Of a DNA stretch of 64,000 bases, positions 1-9,138 are shown in pieces. This DNA comes from Noviherbaspirillum galbum (GTDB taxonomy: Bacteria; Pseudomonadota; Gammaproteobacteria; Burkholderiales; Burkholderiaceae_D), in assembly GCF_010974945.1 (NCBI RefSeq), contig NZ_JAAIVB010000073.1, positions 1-64,000 on the forward strand. The letters are read 5' to 3'. A program made the position numbers and the translations under genes. Positions within the stretch are counted from its first letter, which is position 1. Every line of letters starts with the position of its first letter. The notes beneath the pieces are model-generated. The model worked only from the letters and a program-made list of their open reading frames with translations. It ran no database searches and was not told the DNA's origin.

Positions 1-367
1 CCTGCAGGAACACGAAGAACAGCATCTGCGCCAGCGCCAGCGTGATCATGGTGAAGTAGATGCCCTGCCGGCGGATCGCCAGCTGGCCCATGACCAGGCC
101 GATCACCGCCGCGCCCAGCGTGCCGGCCACCAGCCCGAGCTCGAAAGGCAGGCCCATGTTGCGCAGCACGTAGCCGGCGAAGTAGCCGGCGCCGCCGAAG
201 AAGGCCGCATGGCCGAAGGACAGCAGGCCGGTGAAGCCGATGAGCAGGTTGAAGGCGCAGGCGAACAACGCGAAGCACAGCACCTTCATCAGGAACACGG
301 GATAGACCACGAAGGGCGCCGCGAGGGCGGCGGCCAGGGCGATCGAATAGCCGACTTTCTTGTTCAT
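1..367 (-). CDS. livM: Branched-chain amino acid ABC transporter permease LivM (partial, 3' end outside window)
   Basis: N-terminal 122 residues of an inner-membrane permease of the high-affinity branched-chain amino acid (or related amide) importer. The protein begins MNKKVGYSI and runs through hydrophobic segments; the stretch around FNLLIGFTGLLSFGHAAFFG is the typical LivM signature. It is cut by the window start, so its length cannot be judged. It lies 13 bases downstream of livH on the same strand, so the two permeases are probably co-transcribed and form the membrane heterodimer driven by LivG/LivF. The exact ligand cannot be read from the permease. Confidence 0.93.
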   Translation of the reverse strand, partial: MNKKVGYSIALAAALAAPFVVYPVFLMKVLCFALFACAFNLLIGFTGLLSFGHAAFFGGAGYFAGYVLRNMGLPFELGLVAGTLGAAVIGLVMGQLAIRRQGIYFTMITLALAQMLFFVFLQ

Positions 368-380
368 GCTGGGACTCCTC

Positions 381-1265
381 TTATTTCTCTTTGCCGAACA
401 GGCCGGCCGGGCGGATCATGAGCACGATGGCCATGATGATGAACACGACGGTGGCCGACAGTTCAGGGTAGAACACCCGGGTGAATCCTTCGATCACGCC
501 GAGGCCGAGGCCAGTGAGGATCGCGCCCAGGATGGAGCCCATGCCGCCGATGACGACCACGGCGAACACCACTATGATGAGGTTGGAACCCATCAGCGGC
601 GACACCTGCACCACCGGCGCGGCGAGCACGCCGGCGAAGGCGGCGAGCGCCACGCCGAAGCCGTAGGTGAGCGTGACCATGAGCGGCACGTTGATGCCGA
701 AGGCCTCCACCAGCTTGGGGTTCTCGGTGCCGGCGCGCAGGTAGGCGCCCAGCTTGGTCTTCTCGATCACGAACCAGGTCACCAGGCACACTGCGAGCGA
801 GGCGAACACCACCCAGGCCCGGTACTTCGGCAGGATCATGAAACCGAGGTTGAAGGCACCGCCCAGCGCTTCCGGCACCGAGTAAGGCTGGCCCGACACG
901 CCATAGAAGGAACGGAACAGGCCTTCCAGCATCAGCGTGATGCCGAAGGTGAGCAGCAGTCCGTAGAGATGGTCGAGCTTGTACAGCCAGCGCAGCATGG
1001 TCTTTTCGATGATCACGCCGAAGATGCCCACGAGGATGGGCCCCGCGATCAGCATGACCCAGTAGTTCACCTCGAAGTAGCTCAGGCCCATCCAGGCGAG
1101 GAAGGCGCCCATCATGTAGAGCGCGCCGTGGGCGAAGTTGATGACGTTGAGCAGGCCGAAGATGACCGCCAGTCCCAGCGACAGCATCGCGTAGAAGGAG
1201 CCGTTGACCAGGCCGAGCAGAAGCTGGCTCAGCAGTGCTTGCAATGGAATGCCGAATATTTCCAT
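381..1265 (-). CDS. livH: Branched-chain amino acid ABC transporter permease LivH
   Basis: A 294-residue polytopic inner-membrane protein, normal length for LivH. The N-terminal segment (MEIFGIPLQALLSQLLLGLVNG) followed by YAMLSLGLAVIFGLLNVINFAHG is the family hallmark. The frame is open further upstream to 1388, but the extension is arginine/proline rich and unlike the family, so I start at 1265. Pairs with LivM as the membrane channel. It is separated from livJ by 219 bases containing a strong GC-rich hairpin, a common way of making far more binding protein than permease. Confidence 0.95.
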   Translation of the reverse strand: MEIFGIPLQALLSQLLLGLVNGSFYAMLSLGLAVIFGLLNVINFAHGALYMMGAFLAWMGLSYFEVNYWVMLIAGPILVGIFGVIIEKTMLRWLYKLDHLYGLLLTFGITLMLEGLFRSFYGVSGQPYSVPEALGGAFNLGFMILPKYRAWVVFASLAVCLVTWFVIEKTKLGAYLRAGTENPKLVEAFGINVPLMVTLTYGFGVALAAFAGVLAAPVVQVSPLMGSNLIIVVFAVVVIGGMGSILGAILTGLGLGVIEGFTRVFYPELSATVVFIIMAIVLMIRPAGLFGKEK

Positions 1266-1440
1266 GGGCGATAGTGATAAGAGTGCAGGAACACGATGGC
1301 GTCCGCTCCCCGCGGGGGAACGGACCGGAATTTTTCCCGGATTAGATCCGGGGCCTGCGGAACGGGGACGCCATCGACGGCGCCGCACCGCTCTGGAGGA
1401 TGGGCAGGAAAGCGTTCCTGGTATTGCCGGAACTGCCCCG

Positions 1441-1466
1441 CCCTGCTTCCCGGGAAGGACGCAGGG
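1441..1466. other. Intercistronic hairpin between livJ and livH
   Basis: CCCTGC at 1441-1446 pairs with GCAGGG at 1461-1466, enclosing the self-complementary TTCCCGGGAA (1447-1456). A further 7-bp inverted repeat with a 3-base loop lies at 1336-1352. Neither is followed by a T-run on the minus strand, so they look more like mRNA-stabilising or processing structures at the livJ 3' end than intrinsic terminators. No gene is seen in 1266-1484. Confidence 0.5.
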
Positions 1467-1484
1467 ATACCGGGACCTAGCGGC

Positions 1485-2690
1485 TTACTTCCACGCCGCG
1501 CACTTGGTTTCAGCCTTGGTGGTGAAAGCCTGGTCGCCGGGGATAGTCTGCACGACCTTGTAGTAGTCCCACGGATACTTCGACTCGGACTGCTTCTTCA
1601 CTTCCAGCAGAACCATGTCGTGCAACATGGTGCCGTCCGGGCGGATCACGCCGTTCTTGGTGTACATGTCGCTGATCTTTGTGCTCTTCAGCTTGGCCAT
1701 GACCTTGTCGCCGTCATCGGTGCCGATCGCCTTGACCGCATTGAGGTAGGTCATGGTCGCCGAGTAGTCGGCTGCGTGCAGGCTGGTCGGCTCCTTCTTC
1801 ATCTTCTCGAAGTAGCGCTTGGACCACTTGCGGGTGTCGTCATTCTGGTCCCAGTACCAGCTGTCGGTCTGGTACATGCCCTGCGTCAGGTTCAAGCCGA
1901 GGGAGTGTACGTCGCTGATGAACATCAGCAGGCCGGCCAGCTTCATGCTCTTGGTGACGCCGAACTCGTTGGCCGCCTTGATCGCGTTGATGGTGTCGCC
2001 GCCGGCGTTGGCCAGGCCGAGGATCTGCGCCTTGGACGCCTGGGCCTGCAGCAGGAAGGACGAGAAGTCGGATGCAGACAGCGGATGACGGACGGCGCCA
2101 AGCACCTGGCCGCCCGACGACTTGACCACCGCGGCGGTATCGTTTTCGAGGGAAGCGCCGAAGGCGTAGTCGGCGGTCAGGAAGTACCAGGTCTTGCCGC
2201 CCTGCTTCACCAGCGCCGAACCCGTTCCCTTCGCCAGCGCCACGGTATCGTAGGCATAGTGGATGGTATAGGGTGTGCACTCTTCGTTGGTCAGGCGCGC
2301 CGTGCCGGCGCCGATCGAGATGAAGGGCTTCTTCTTCTCGGCCGCGACCTTTGCCATCGACAGCGCGGTGCCGGAGTTGGTGCCGCCGATCAGCATGTCC
2401 ACGCCTTGCTGGTCGAACCATTCGCGCGCCTTGGAGGCGGCGATGTCAGCCTTGTTCTGGTGGTCGGCGAAGATGAATTCGATTTTCTTGCCGTTGACGT
2501 TGCCGCCCATGTCGGCGATCGCCATCTTCACCGCTTCCACGCCGCCCATGCCGTCGATGTCGGCATACAGGCCCGACAGGTCTGTGATCATGCCGATCTT
2601 GATCGTGTCTCCGGAAATCTGCGCCGAAGCGGAACCTGCGGCGCCTGCTGCGAGAGCGGCCATGGCACAAGCCATTGCTTTCAACTTCAT
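1485..2690 (-). CDS. livJ: Branched-chain amino acid ABC transporter periplasmic binding protein
   Basis: A 401-residue periplasmic substrate-binding protein (peripla_BP_6 / LivJ-LivK type). Residues 1-23 are a Sec signal peptide ending ASA before Q. The mature part starts with SGDTIKIGMITDLSG, the typical first strand of this family. A ribosome-binding AAGGAG lies 5 bases upstream of the ATG. It sits between the ATPase genes and the permease genes (order G-F-J-H-M). In Burkholderiales such proteins also carry short amides, urea or aromatic acids, so leucine/isoleucine/valine is the default guess only. Confidence 0.92.
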   Translation of the reverse strand: MKLKAMACAMAALAAGAAGSASAQISGDTIKIGMITDLSGLYADIDGMGGVEAVKMAIADMGGNVNGKKIEFIFADHQNKADIAASKAREWFDQQGVDMLIGGTNSGTALSMAKVAAEKKKPFISIGAGTARLTNEECTPYTIHYAYDTVALAKGTGSALVKQGGKTWYFLTADYAFGASLENDTAAVVKSSGGQVLGAVRHPLSASDFSSFLLQAQASKAQILGLANAGGDTINAIKAANEFGVTKSMKLAGLLMFISDVHSLGLNLTQGMYQTDSWYWDQNDDTRKWSKRYFEKMKKEPTSLHAADYSATMTYLNAVKAIGTDDGDKVMAKLKSTKISDMYTKNGVIRPDGTMLHDMVLLEVKKQSESKYPWDYYKVVQTIPGDQAFTTKAETKCAAWK

Positions 2691-2752
2691 TTCATTCTCC
2701 TTAGGTGAACATGCCTACGAAATGTGGCTGTCTTTATTGTTGATTGAAGTGG

Positions 2753-3463
2753 TCAAACACCGAGTAGCGAATTCAACACAGGCATCTTCGCGTTCAACTC
2801 GGATGAAGCGAAGGTTTCGACGATCTGGCCATGCTCCATGACATAGAAGCGGTCGGCCAGGGGTGCGGCAAAGCGGAAGTTCTGTTCCACCATCACGATG
2901 GTGTAGCCCTTGGCCTTGAGGGTCGTGATCATGCGCGCGAGCGCCTGCACGATCACCGGCGCCAGGCCTTCGGAAATCTCGTCCAGCAGCAGCAGGCGCG
3001 CGCCGGTGCGCAGGATGCGCGCCACCGCCAGCATCTGCTGTTCGCCGCCCGACAGGCGCGTGCCCTGGCTGTTGCGGCGTTCCTTCAGGTTGGGGAACAT
3101 GTCGTAGATTTCCTCGATCGACATGCCCTTGTCAGTCTTGGAAACCATCGGCGGCAGCATCAGGTTTTCTTCCGTCGACAGCGACGAAAAAATGCCCCGT
3201 TCTTCGGGGCAGTAACCAACGCCGAGGTGGGCGACCTTGTGGGTCGGAAGCCCGATGGACTCGACGCCGTTGATCTTGATTGATCCCTTGCGGGCGCCGG
3301 TCAGGCCCATGATGGCGCGCATGGTGGTGGTGCGGCCGGCGCCGTTGCGGCCCAGCAGCGTGACCACCTCGCCCGGCTCCACTGAAAAATTGACGTCATG
3401 CAGGATGTGCGATTCGCCGTACCAGGCGTGCAGGCCGGAGATCGACAGTGCTTGTGCCGCCAT
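2753..3463 (-). CDS. livF: Branched-chain amino acid ABC transporter ATP-binding protein LivF (Walker A Lys to Arg)
   Basis: A 236-residue ATPase subunit of the Liv importer. The ABC signature LSGGEQQ and a Walker B run LLLLDEISEGLAP are present. The Walker A loop at residues 38-45 reads GRNGAGRT: the invariant lysine of GxxGxGK(S/T) is arginine 44 (codon CGC on the minus strand). The rest of the domain is intact and the start is only 2 bases from the livG stop, so this looks like a functional variant and not a decaying gene. The partner LivG keeps a normal Walker A, which would allow an asymmetric ATPase dimer. Confidence 0.95.
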   Translation of the reverse strand: MAAQALSISGLHAWYGESHILHDVNFSVEPGEVVTLLGRNGAGRTTTMRAIMGLTGARKGSIKINGVESIGLPTHKVAHLGVGYCPEERGIFSSLSTEENLMLPPMVSKTDKGMSIEEIYDMFPNLKERRNSQGTRLSGGEQQMLAVARILRTGARLLLLDEISEGLAPVIVQALARMITTLKAKGYTIVMVEQNFRFAAPLADRFYVMEHGQIVETFASSELNAKMPVLNSLLGV

Positions 3464-3465
3464 GT

Positions 3466-4236
3466 TCAGTGTGCTCCTTCGAGTGCGCCGGATGTGGTGC
3501 CCATGTAGGCTTCCATCACCTGCGGATTGTTTGAAACTTCCTGGTAGGTGCCTTCGGCCAGCAACGCGCCGCGCTGCAGTACCGAGATGCGGTCGCAGAT
3601 GCCCGAGACCACGCTCATGTTGTGTTCCACCATGAGGATGGTGCGGCCGGCGGATACCTTCTTGATCAGCTCGGTGACGCGGTGCACGTCCTCGTGGCCC
3701 ATGCCCTGGGTCGGTTCGTCGAGCAGCATCAGTTCCGGTTCCATGCCGAGCGTGGTGGCGATCTCGAGCGCGCGCTTGCGGCCGTAGGGCAGGTCCACCG
3801 TCATGGTGTCGGCGAATTTTTCCAGGTCGACTTCCGCCAGCAGCTGCATGCAGCGGTCATTGAGGGCGCTGAGTTTCTTCTCGCTCTGCCAGAAATGAAA
3901 GGAGTTGCCGAGCGGGCGCTGCAGGCCGATGCGCACGTTTTCCATCACGCTGAGGTGAGGGAAGACGGCTGAAATCTGGAAGGAACGGATGATGCCCTGG
4001 CGGGCGATCTGGGAGGGCGGCGCCATGGTGATGTCGCGGCCGTTGAAAAGGATCTGCCCCGAGGTCGGCACCAGAAATTTAGTCAATAAATTGAAGCACG
4101 TCGTCTTGCCCGCGCCATTCGGCCCGATCAAGGCATGGATGTGCCCGCGCTCGACACGGAGGCTGACGTTGTTGACCGCGGTGAATCCCTTGAATTCCTT
4201 GGTCAGGTTTTTGGTCTCTAAAACCACATCCGACAT
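3466..4236 (-). CDS. livG: Branched-chain amino acid ABC transporter ATP-binding protein LivG
   Basis: A 256-residue ATPase. Walker A GPNGAGKT occupies residues 38-45 with the normal lysine 44; Walker B is LMLLDEPTQGMGHED; the C-terminal AYMG motif region typical of LivG is present (EAYMGTT). It is the first gene of the Liv cluster; a ribosome-binding AGGGAGA precedes the ATG. The 243 bases upstream (to the GMC oxidoreductase stop at 4480) should hold the cluster promoter; a short tandem repeat (CACAGTA twice, about 4281-4294) is the only structure noted there. Confidence 0.95.
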   Translation of the reverse strand: MSDVVLETKNLTKEFKGFTAVNNVSLRVERGHIHALIGPNGAGKTTCFNLLTKFLVPTSGQILFNGRDITMAPPSQIARQGIIRSFQISAVFPHLSVMENVRIGLQRPLGNSFHFWQSEKKLSALNDRCMQLLAEVDLEKFADTMTVDLPYGRKRALEIATTLGMEPELMLLDEPTQGMGHEDVHRVTELIKKVSAGRTILMVEHNMSVVSGICDRISVLQRGALLAEGTYQEVSNNPQVMEAYMGTTSGALEGAH

Positions 4237-4479
4237 GTTGTCTCCCTGTTGACTGTTCGTCAGACTCTGGTGGCAAAACTCACACAGTACACAGTACGAC
4301 TAGGGGGCAGGCAAGACGACTGCGAATTCATCTGCCTGACGTTTGTGCCATATCAAACTGCATTGCAGAATTGTTATCCAGCAACGGCGGAATGGTAGCA
4401 TGAACATCTGCCGTGCGCATGCCTGAAACAAATTTCGACCTCATTCCGCATGGGTGTTTCATGACTTGCCATCGTGGCC

Positions 4480-6156
4480 TCATGCCGCGGCGGTCACGCC
4501 CGGCAACACGATGCTCGCCGCGCTTGCATCGCGCCGCGCCGCCTTGATCCATTCCGCCGCCTTCTCCGCGATCATGATGGTCGGCGAATTCGTGTTGCCC
4601 GACGTGATGGTCGGCATGACGGACGCGTCGACCACGCGCAGGCGCCTCACTCCCCTGACGCGCATCTGGCTGTCGACGACGGCCATTGCATCGTCGCGGC
4701 TGCCCATCTTGCAGGTGCCGACCGGATGGAAGATGGTCGTGCCGATGTCGCCAGCGGCCTTCGCCAGTTCCTGTTCCGTGCGGTACTGCGGGCCGGGCTT
4801 GAACTCTTCCGGGCAATACTTCTGCAAGGCCGGCTTGGCCACGATCTCGCGGGTGATCGTCAGCGCTTCGGCGGCTACCTTGCGGTCTTCCGGCGTGCTC
4901 AGGTAATTCGGCGTGATCTTCGGCGCCTGCAAGTGATCGCCCGAGGCGATGCGGATATGCCCGCGCGCCGTCGGCCTCAGGTTGCACACGCTTGCCGTGA
5001 ACGCGGGGAAAGGATGCAGCGGCTCGCCGAAGCGTTCCAGCGAAAGGGGTTGCACGTGATATTGCAGGTTGGGCGTGGCCTGGTCCGGCGACGACTTGAC
5101 GAACGCGCCGAGCTGGGACGGCGCCATCGACATCGGACCGCTGCGCGTCGCGACATACTGCATGCCGATCTTCATCTTGCCGAACCAGTTGTTTGCCATC
5201 ATGTTGAGCGTGCGCGCGCCGCGGATCTTGTAGATCATGCGCAGCTGCAGGTGGTCCTGCAGGTTCTCGCCCACGCCGGGCACGTCGGCGGCGACCGGAA
5301 TGCCGTGCCGCTGCAGCAGGGATGCCGGACCGATGCCCGACAGCTGCAGGATCTGCGGCGAGCCGACCGCGCCCGCGGTGGAAATCGTTTCGCGCGCGGC
5401 TTCGGCGTACCACTCGCTGTTGCCGCCGGTGAACTCGACGCCGGTGCAGTTCAGGCCATCCGCGCCCTGCTCCAGCCGCAGCCGCTTCACGTGGCAGCCA
5501 GTCATGATGTCGAGCTTGCCCTTGCGGCCGTTCGCGTTGCGCAGGAAGGCGCGCGCGGTGTTCCAGCGGAAGCCGTTCTTCTGGTTCACCTCGAAATAGC
5601 CGCAACCTTCGTTGTTGCCGCGGTTGAAGTCCTCGACCATGGGCACGCCGCGCTCCAGCGCCGCCTTGCGGAAGGCATCGAGGATCTCCCACTTCAGGCG
5701 CTGGCGTTCCACGCGCCACTCGCCGCCGGCGCCATGGAATTCATCCGCGCCCTTGTGGTAGTCCTCGCTCTTCTTGAAGACGGGCAGCACGTTCTGCCAG
5801 CGCCAGCCCTCATCGCCGGTGAGGCGGGCCCATTCGTCATAGTCCCGCGCCTGGCCGCGCATGTAGATCATGCCGTTGATCGACGACGAGCCGCCGATCA
5901 CCTTGCCGCGCGGGTAGATCAGCGCGCGCCCGTTCAGGCCGGCGTCCGCCTCGGTGCGGAACAGCCAGTCGGTCCGCGGATTGTCGATGCAATACAGGTA
6001 ACCCACCGGGATGTGGATCCAGATGTAGTCGTCCTTGCGGCCTGCCTCCAGCAGCAGCACCGACACGCCTTCGTCCTGCGCCAGCCGGTTGGCCAGCACG
6101 CACCCGGCGCTGCCCGCGCCGATGATGATGTAATCGTATTTTCCTGCGAATTCCAC
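4480..6156 (-). CDS. GMC-family FAD oxidoreductase (choline dehydrogenase-like)
   Basis: A 558-residue flavoprotein of the glucose-methanol-choline family. The N-terminal ADP-binding motif GAGSAG is at residues 13-18; the GMC signature region PRGKVIGGSSSINGMIYMRG follows; the C-terminal part carries HPVGTCKMG with the likely catalytic histidine and the closing segment NTNSPTIMIAEKAA. It oxidises a primary or secondary alcohol. Choline is the usual annotation, but no betB or betT neighbour supports it, so the substrate is open. Start codon is GTG at 6154-6156 with a GGAGC-type ribosome site upstream; an in-frame alternative is not needed. Confidence 0.9.
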   Translation of the reverse strand: MEFAGKYDYIIIGAGSAGCVLANRLAQDEGVSVLLLEAGRKDDYIWIHIPVGYLYCIDNPRTDWLFRTEADAGLNGRALIYPRGKVIGGSSSINGMIYMRGQARDYDEWARLTGDEGWRWQNVLPVFKKSEDYHKGADEFHGAGGEWRVERQRLKWEILDAFRKAALERGVPMVEDFNRGNNEGCGYFEVNQKNGFRWNTARAFLRNANGRKGKLDIMTGCHVKRLRLEQGADGLNCTGVEFTGGNSEWYAEAARETISTAGAVGSPQILQLSGIGPASLLQRHGIPVAADVPGVGENLQDHLQLRMIYKIRGARTLNMMANNWFGKMKIGMQYVATRSGPMSMAPSQLGAFVKSSPDQATPNLQYHVQPLSLERFGEPLHPFPAFTASVCNLRPTARGHIRIASGDHLQAPKITPNYLSTPEDRKVAAEALTITREIVAKPALQKYCPEEFKPGPQYRTEQELAKAAGDIGTTIFHPVGTCKMGSRDDAMAVVDSQMRVRGVRRLRVVDASVMPTITSGNTNSPTIMIAEKAAEWIKAARRDASAASIVLPGVTAAA

Positions 6157-6186
6157 AGCCTGCTCCTTGCCTGCCTTCTTGGGTTG

Positions 6187-7239
6187 TCAGATCGACGCGT
6201 TGCGCCACTCCGTCACCAGCGTTTCCACGAGGCGACGGGCCGGCATCGACCGCACCATCGCCACGCCCTGCCCAGCCCACAGCGACATCAGTTCCGACTC
6301 GTTGATCTTTCCGGCCTGCGCCCGGATCACGCCGGTCAAGGCGTTCTGCACCGGATAGGCCGGCACCTGCGGCTCCACCGCGCGCATGGCGTCGATGAAG
6401 CGGTTCACCAGGCCGCGGGCGTAGCGTCCGGAAAACGATCGCGTCAGGGTGGTCAGCGAGCGTACCGGCGCATGGCTGGCTTCCAGCAATCTTTCCTTGT
6501 AGATCGGATGGATGCCCGCTTCGTCGGTCGTCAGGAAAGCGGTCCCGAGCTGCGCAGCCTGGGCGCCCAGCGCCAGCGCCGCCGCAATGCCGCGTCCGTC
6601 CATGATGCCGCCGGCCGCCACCACCGGGATGCGCACCGCGTCCGCGATGGCCGGCACCAGCACCATGGTGCCGTAGCCTTCGCACTGCGAACCGATGAAG
6701 GTCCCGCGATGGCCGCCGGCCTCGATGCCCTGCGCGCAGACCGCGTCCGCGCCGACCGCTTCCCAGGCACGCGCCTCCGCCACGTTGGTCGCCGTTCCCA
6801 TCACGAAGATGCCGGCTTCATGCAGCAGCTCCACCTGTTCCTTCATCAGGATGCCGAAAGTGAAACTCACGATGGCCGGCCGCACGTCAATGACGGCTTG
6901 CAGCTGCGACTGGAAATCCTCGCACCACTTCGCCGGCAGGGGCAGCGATTCCCAGCCAAGCGGTTCCCAGATCGGGCGCAGCAATTCCATCGCGCTCTTG
7001 ACCTCGGCCTCGGAGGGGGACGGCGTGCCTTGCACGAACAGGTTGATGATGAAGGGCTTGTCGGTCAGCGCTCGTATGCGCTCGGCCTGCTCGACGATCG
7101 CCGCCGGCGAAAGCAGGGGCGCCGCCAAGGCGCCGATCGCCCCCGCGTTGGAGACGGCGGCAACCAGTTCCGGGGTGGTCGCGCCTCCTGCCATGGGTGC
7201 CTGGATGATCGGGTGCTGGCAGAAATCGAGCAATTGCAT
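6187..7239 (-). CDS. Nitronate monooxygenase / 2-nitropropane dioxygenase family flavoprotein
   Basis: A 350-residue FMN TIM-barrel enzyme. It opens with HPIIQAPMAGG, the family N-terminus, and contains the FMN-phosphate region VVAAGGIMDGRGIAAALALGA and the motif QGIEAGGHRG (the conserved histidine lies here). Members oxidise alkyl nitronates such as propionate-3-nitronate. It is followed after 30 bases by the GMC oxidoreductase on the same strand, so an operon is likely. Upstream lies the non-coding origin-like element at 7293-7505, not a normal intercistronic gap, so its promoter overlaps that element. Confidence 0.9.
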   Translation of the reverse strand: MQLLDFCQHPIIQAPMAGGATTPELVAAVSNAGAIGALAAPLLSPAAIVEQAERIRALTDKPFIINLFVQGTPSPSEAEVKSAMELLRPIWEPLGWESLPLPAKWCEDFQSQLQAVIDVRPAIVSFTFGILMKEQVELLHEAGIFVMGTATNVAEARAWEAVGADAVCAQGIEAGGHRGTFIGSQCEGYGTMVLVPAIADAVRIPVVAAGGIMDGRGIAAALALGAQAAQLGTAFLTTDEAGIHPIYKERLLEASHAPVRSLTTLTRSFSGRYARGLVNRFIDAMRAVEPQVPAYPVQNALTGVIRAQAGKINESELMSLWAGQGVAMVRSMPARRLVETLVTEWRNASI

Positions 7240-7292
7240 GGTGGTTTTGCGCTTTCCTGGCTGGTAACGGGTATTCCGGTTTTCTATATCGA

Positions 7293-7505
7293 TGTTGATG
7301 TATACGATTGGTAGTAGTGGTTAACGTTGCGTCCTTCTTGTGGATAACCCGGAAAAATCCCGTCCTTTCAAGGTCTTGCGCCAAGCATAAGCATTTGCAC
7401 AGCTCCTGTATGGTGCGAGGATGGATTCGGGACAAAAAACCGGCCTGGGGAAAAACCGGCACTTGTCCCGTTTACGCCCAACGGCTTTCCACCGGGTTAT
7501 TCACA
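7293..7505 (-). other. Origin-like element A (DnaA boxes plus DnaA-trio-like repeats)
   Basis: Non-coding stretch between mmsA and the nitronate monooxygenase gene. It carries TGTGGATAA at 7339-7347 and TTATTCACA at 7497-7505, both perfect matches to the DnaA-box consensus TTATNCACA, exactly 167 bases end to end. Outside the first box lies GTTAAC (7320-7325) and then the TAGTAGT trio-like run (7312-7318) leading into AT-richer DNA. The same arrangement, inverted, recurs as element B (10077-10288). No gene is seen in 7240-7521 apart from this. Reading it as an origin or DnaA-binding module is inference. Confidence 0.6.
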
Positions 7506-7521
7506 GCCCGTCACGTTTTGC

Positions 7522-9030
7522 TTACTTGGCAACCGGCATGGTGAATTCCGCGCCCTTGCCGATCGAATCCGGCCAGCGCTGCATGATCGACTTGTAGCGC
7601 GTATAGAAACGAACGCCCTCTTCGCCGTAGGCATGGGTGTCGCCGAACAGCGAGCGCTTCCAGCCGCCGAAGGAATGCCAGGCCATGGGCACCGGGATCG
7701 GCACGTTGACGCCGACCATGCCGACCTCGATGCGGCGCGAGAATTCGCGCGCGGTGTTGCCGTCGGAGGTGAACAGCGACACGCCGTTGCCGAATTCATG
7801 CGAGTTGATCAGCTTCACCGCCGAGGCGAAGTCGGGCACGCGCACCACGCACAGCACCGGGCCGAAGATTTCTTCCTTGTAGATGGTCATTTCCGGGGTG
7901 ACGTGGTCGAACAGGGTGCCGCCCAGGAAGAAGCCTTTTTCATGTCCCGGCACGCTGAGGCCGCGGCCGTCGACCAGCAGCTTCGCGCCGGCGCTCACGC
8001 CCTGCTCGATGTAGCCTTCGATCTTGGCCTTGTGCTGGGCCGTGACCACCGGACCCATCTCGGCGTCGGCTTCCATGCCATTCTTGACCTTGAGCGATTC
8101 CACGCGCGGGATCAGCGCTTCCACCAGCTTGTCGGCGACGCTGCCGACCGCCACCGCGACGGAAATCGCCATGCAGCGTTCGCCGGCCGAACCGTAGGCC
8201 GCGCCGATCAGGGCATCGACCGCCTGGTCGAGGTTGGCGTCGGGCATGACGACCAGGTGGTTCTTGGCACCGCCCAGGGCCTGCACCCGCAGCGGGTATG
8301 CGCCCTTGCGCTTCGTGCCTTCGGTGTAGATGTATTCCGCAATCGGCGTCGAGCCGACGAAGGACACCGCCTGTACGTCCGGATGATGCAGCAGCGCGTC
8401 GACCGCCACCTTGTCGCCCTGTACCACGTTGAACACGCCATCCGGCAGGCCGGCGCGCTTGAACAGGTCGGCGACCATCAGCGAGGGCGAAGGGTCGCGC
8501 TCGGACGGCTTGAGGATGAAGGTGTTGCCGGTGGCGATGGCCATCGGCGCCATCCACATCGGCACCATGAAGGGAAAGTTGAACGGCGTGATGCCGGCGG
8601 TCACGCCCAGCGGCTGGCGCATCTGCCAGTTGTCGATGCCGCCGCCGATGTTGTCGGTGAACTGGGTCTTCAGCAGCTGCGGCGCGCCGCAGGCGAATTC
8701 CACGACTTCCAGGCCGCGCACCACCTCGCCCTTGGCGTCGGAAAAGACCTTGCCGTGCTCGCGGGTAATGGCGGCGGCGAGGTCATTGTGGTGCTGCTCG
8801 ATCAGGTCCCTGAACTTCGCCAGTACGCGGGCGCGCTTGAGCGGCGCGGTATCGGCCCAGGCCGGCGCGGCTGCCTTCGCGGCGGCGACGGCGGCATTGA
8901 CTTCCGCCTCGCTGGCCAGCACGACGCGCGCGCTCACTTCGCCGGTCGCAGGGTTGAACACGTCCTGCTCGCGTCCGCTGCTCGACTCGGCAATGCGGCC
9001 ATTGATGAAATGCTGGATCAGCTTGGTCAT
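7522..9030 (-). CDS. mmsA: Methylmalonate-semialdehyde dehydrogenase (CoA-acylating)
   Basis: A 502-residue aldehyde dehydrogenase. The nucleophilic cysteine is C286 in [11 protein letters not shown], the MmsA form of the motif. [13 protein letters not shown] and [12 protein letters not shown] are family signatures. It converts methylmalonate semialdehyde (valine, thymine, inositol breakdown) to propionyl-CoA, or malonate semialdehyde to acetyl-CoA. The frame extends to 9069, but AAGGAA sits just upstream of the ATG at 9028-9030, which I take as the start. No mmsB (3-hydroxyisobutyrate dehydrogenase) adjoins it. A LysR gene is divergent from it. Both genes are enclosed by the origin-like elements. 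Confidence 0.94.
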   Translation of the reverse strand: MTKLIQHFINGRIAESSSGREQDVFNPATGEVSARVVLASEAEVNAAVAAAKAAAPAWADTAPLKRARVLAKFRDLIEQHHNDLAAAITREHGKVFSDAKGEVVRGLEVVEFACGAPQLLKTQFTDNIGGGIDNWQMRQPLGVTAGITPFNFPFMVPMWMAPMAIATGNTFILKPSERDPSPSLMVADLFKRAGLPDGVFNVVQGDKVAVDALLHHPDVQAVSFVGSTPIAEYIYTEGTKRKGAYPLRVQALGGAKNHLVVMPDANLDQAVDALIGAAYGSAGERCMAISVAVAVGSVADKLVEALIPRVESLKVKNGMEADAEMGPVVTAQHKAKIEGYIEQGVSAGAKLLVDGRGLSVPGHEKGFFLGGTLFDHVTPEMTIYKEEIFGPVLCVVRVPDFASAVKLINSHEFGNGVSLFTSDGNTAREFSRRIEVGMVGVNVPIPVPMAWHSFGGWKRSLFGDTHAYGEEGVRFYTRYKSIMQRWPDSIGKGAEFTMPVAK

Positions 9031-9070
9031 AAAGATTCCTTTGGGACATGGTCGGGTTGGAGACAGCATA

Positions 9071-9133
9071 TTCTTGACGGATCAAGGAATCCAATGAGTT
9101 CTTGTCAAGAACGATATAAGTCCGGCTTATAAT
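9071..9133. promoter_or_regulatory. mmsA / LysR divergent promoter with palindromic operator and possible leaderless start
   Basis: A perfect interrupted palindrome TTCTTG-T-CAAGAA lies at 9099-9111; a weaker copy (TTCTTG...CAAGGAA) is at 9071-9089. This size and position between divergent genes fits a LysR operator (T-N11-A type). A consensus TATAAT occurs at 9128-9133, only 5 bases before the LysR ATG at 9139. If that is the real minus-10, transcription starts at or next to the ATG, giving a leaderless mRNA; the best minus-35 candidate (TTGTCA, 9102-9107) has a 20-base spacer, which is long. Confidence 0.55.
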
Positions 9134-9138
9134 CGGCC

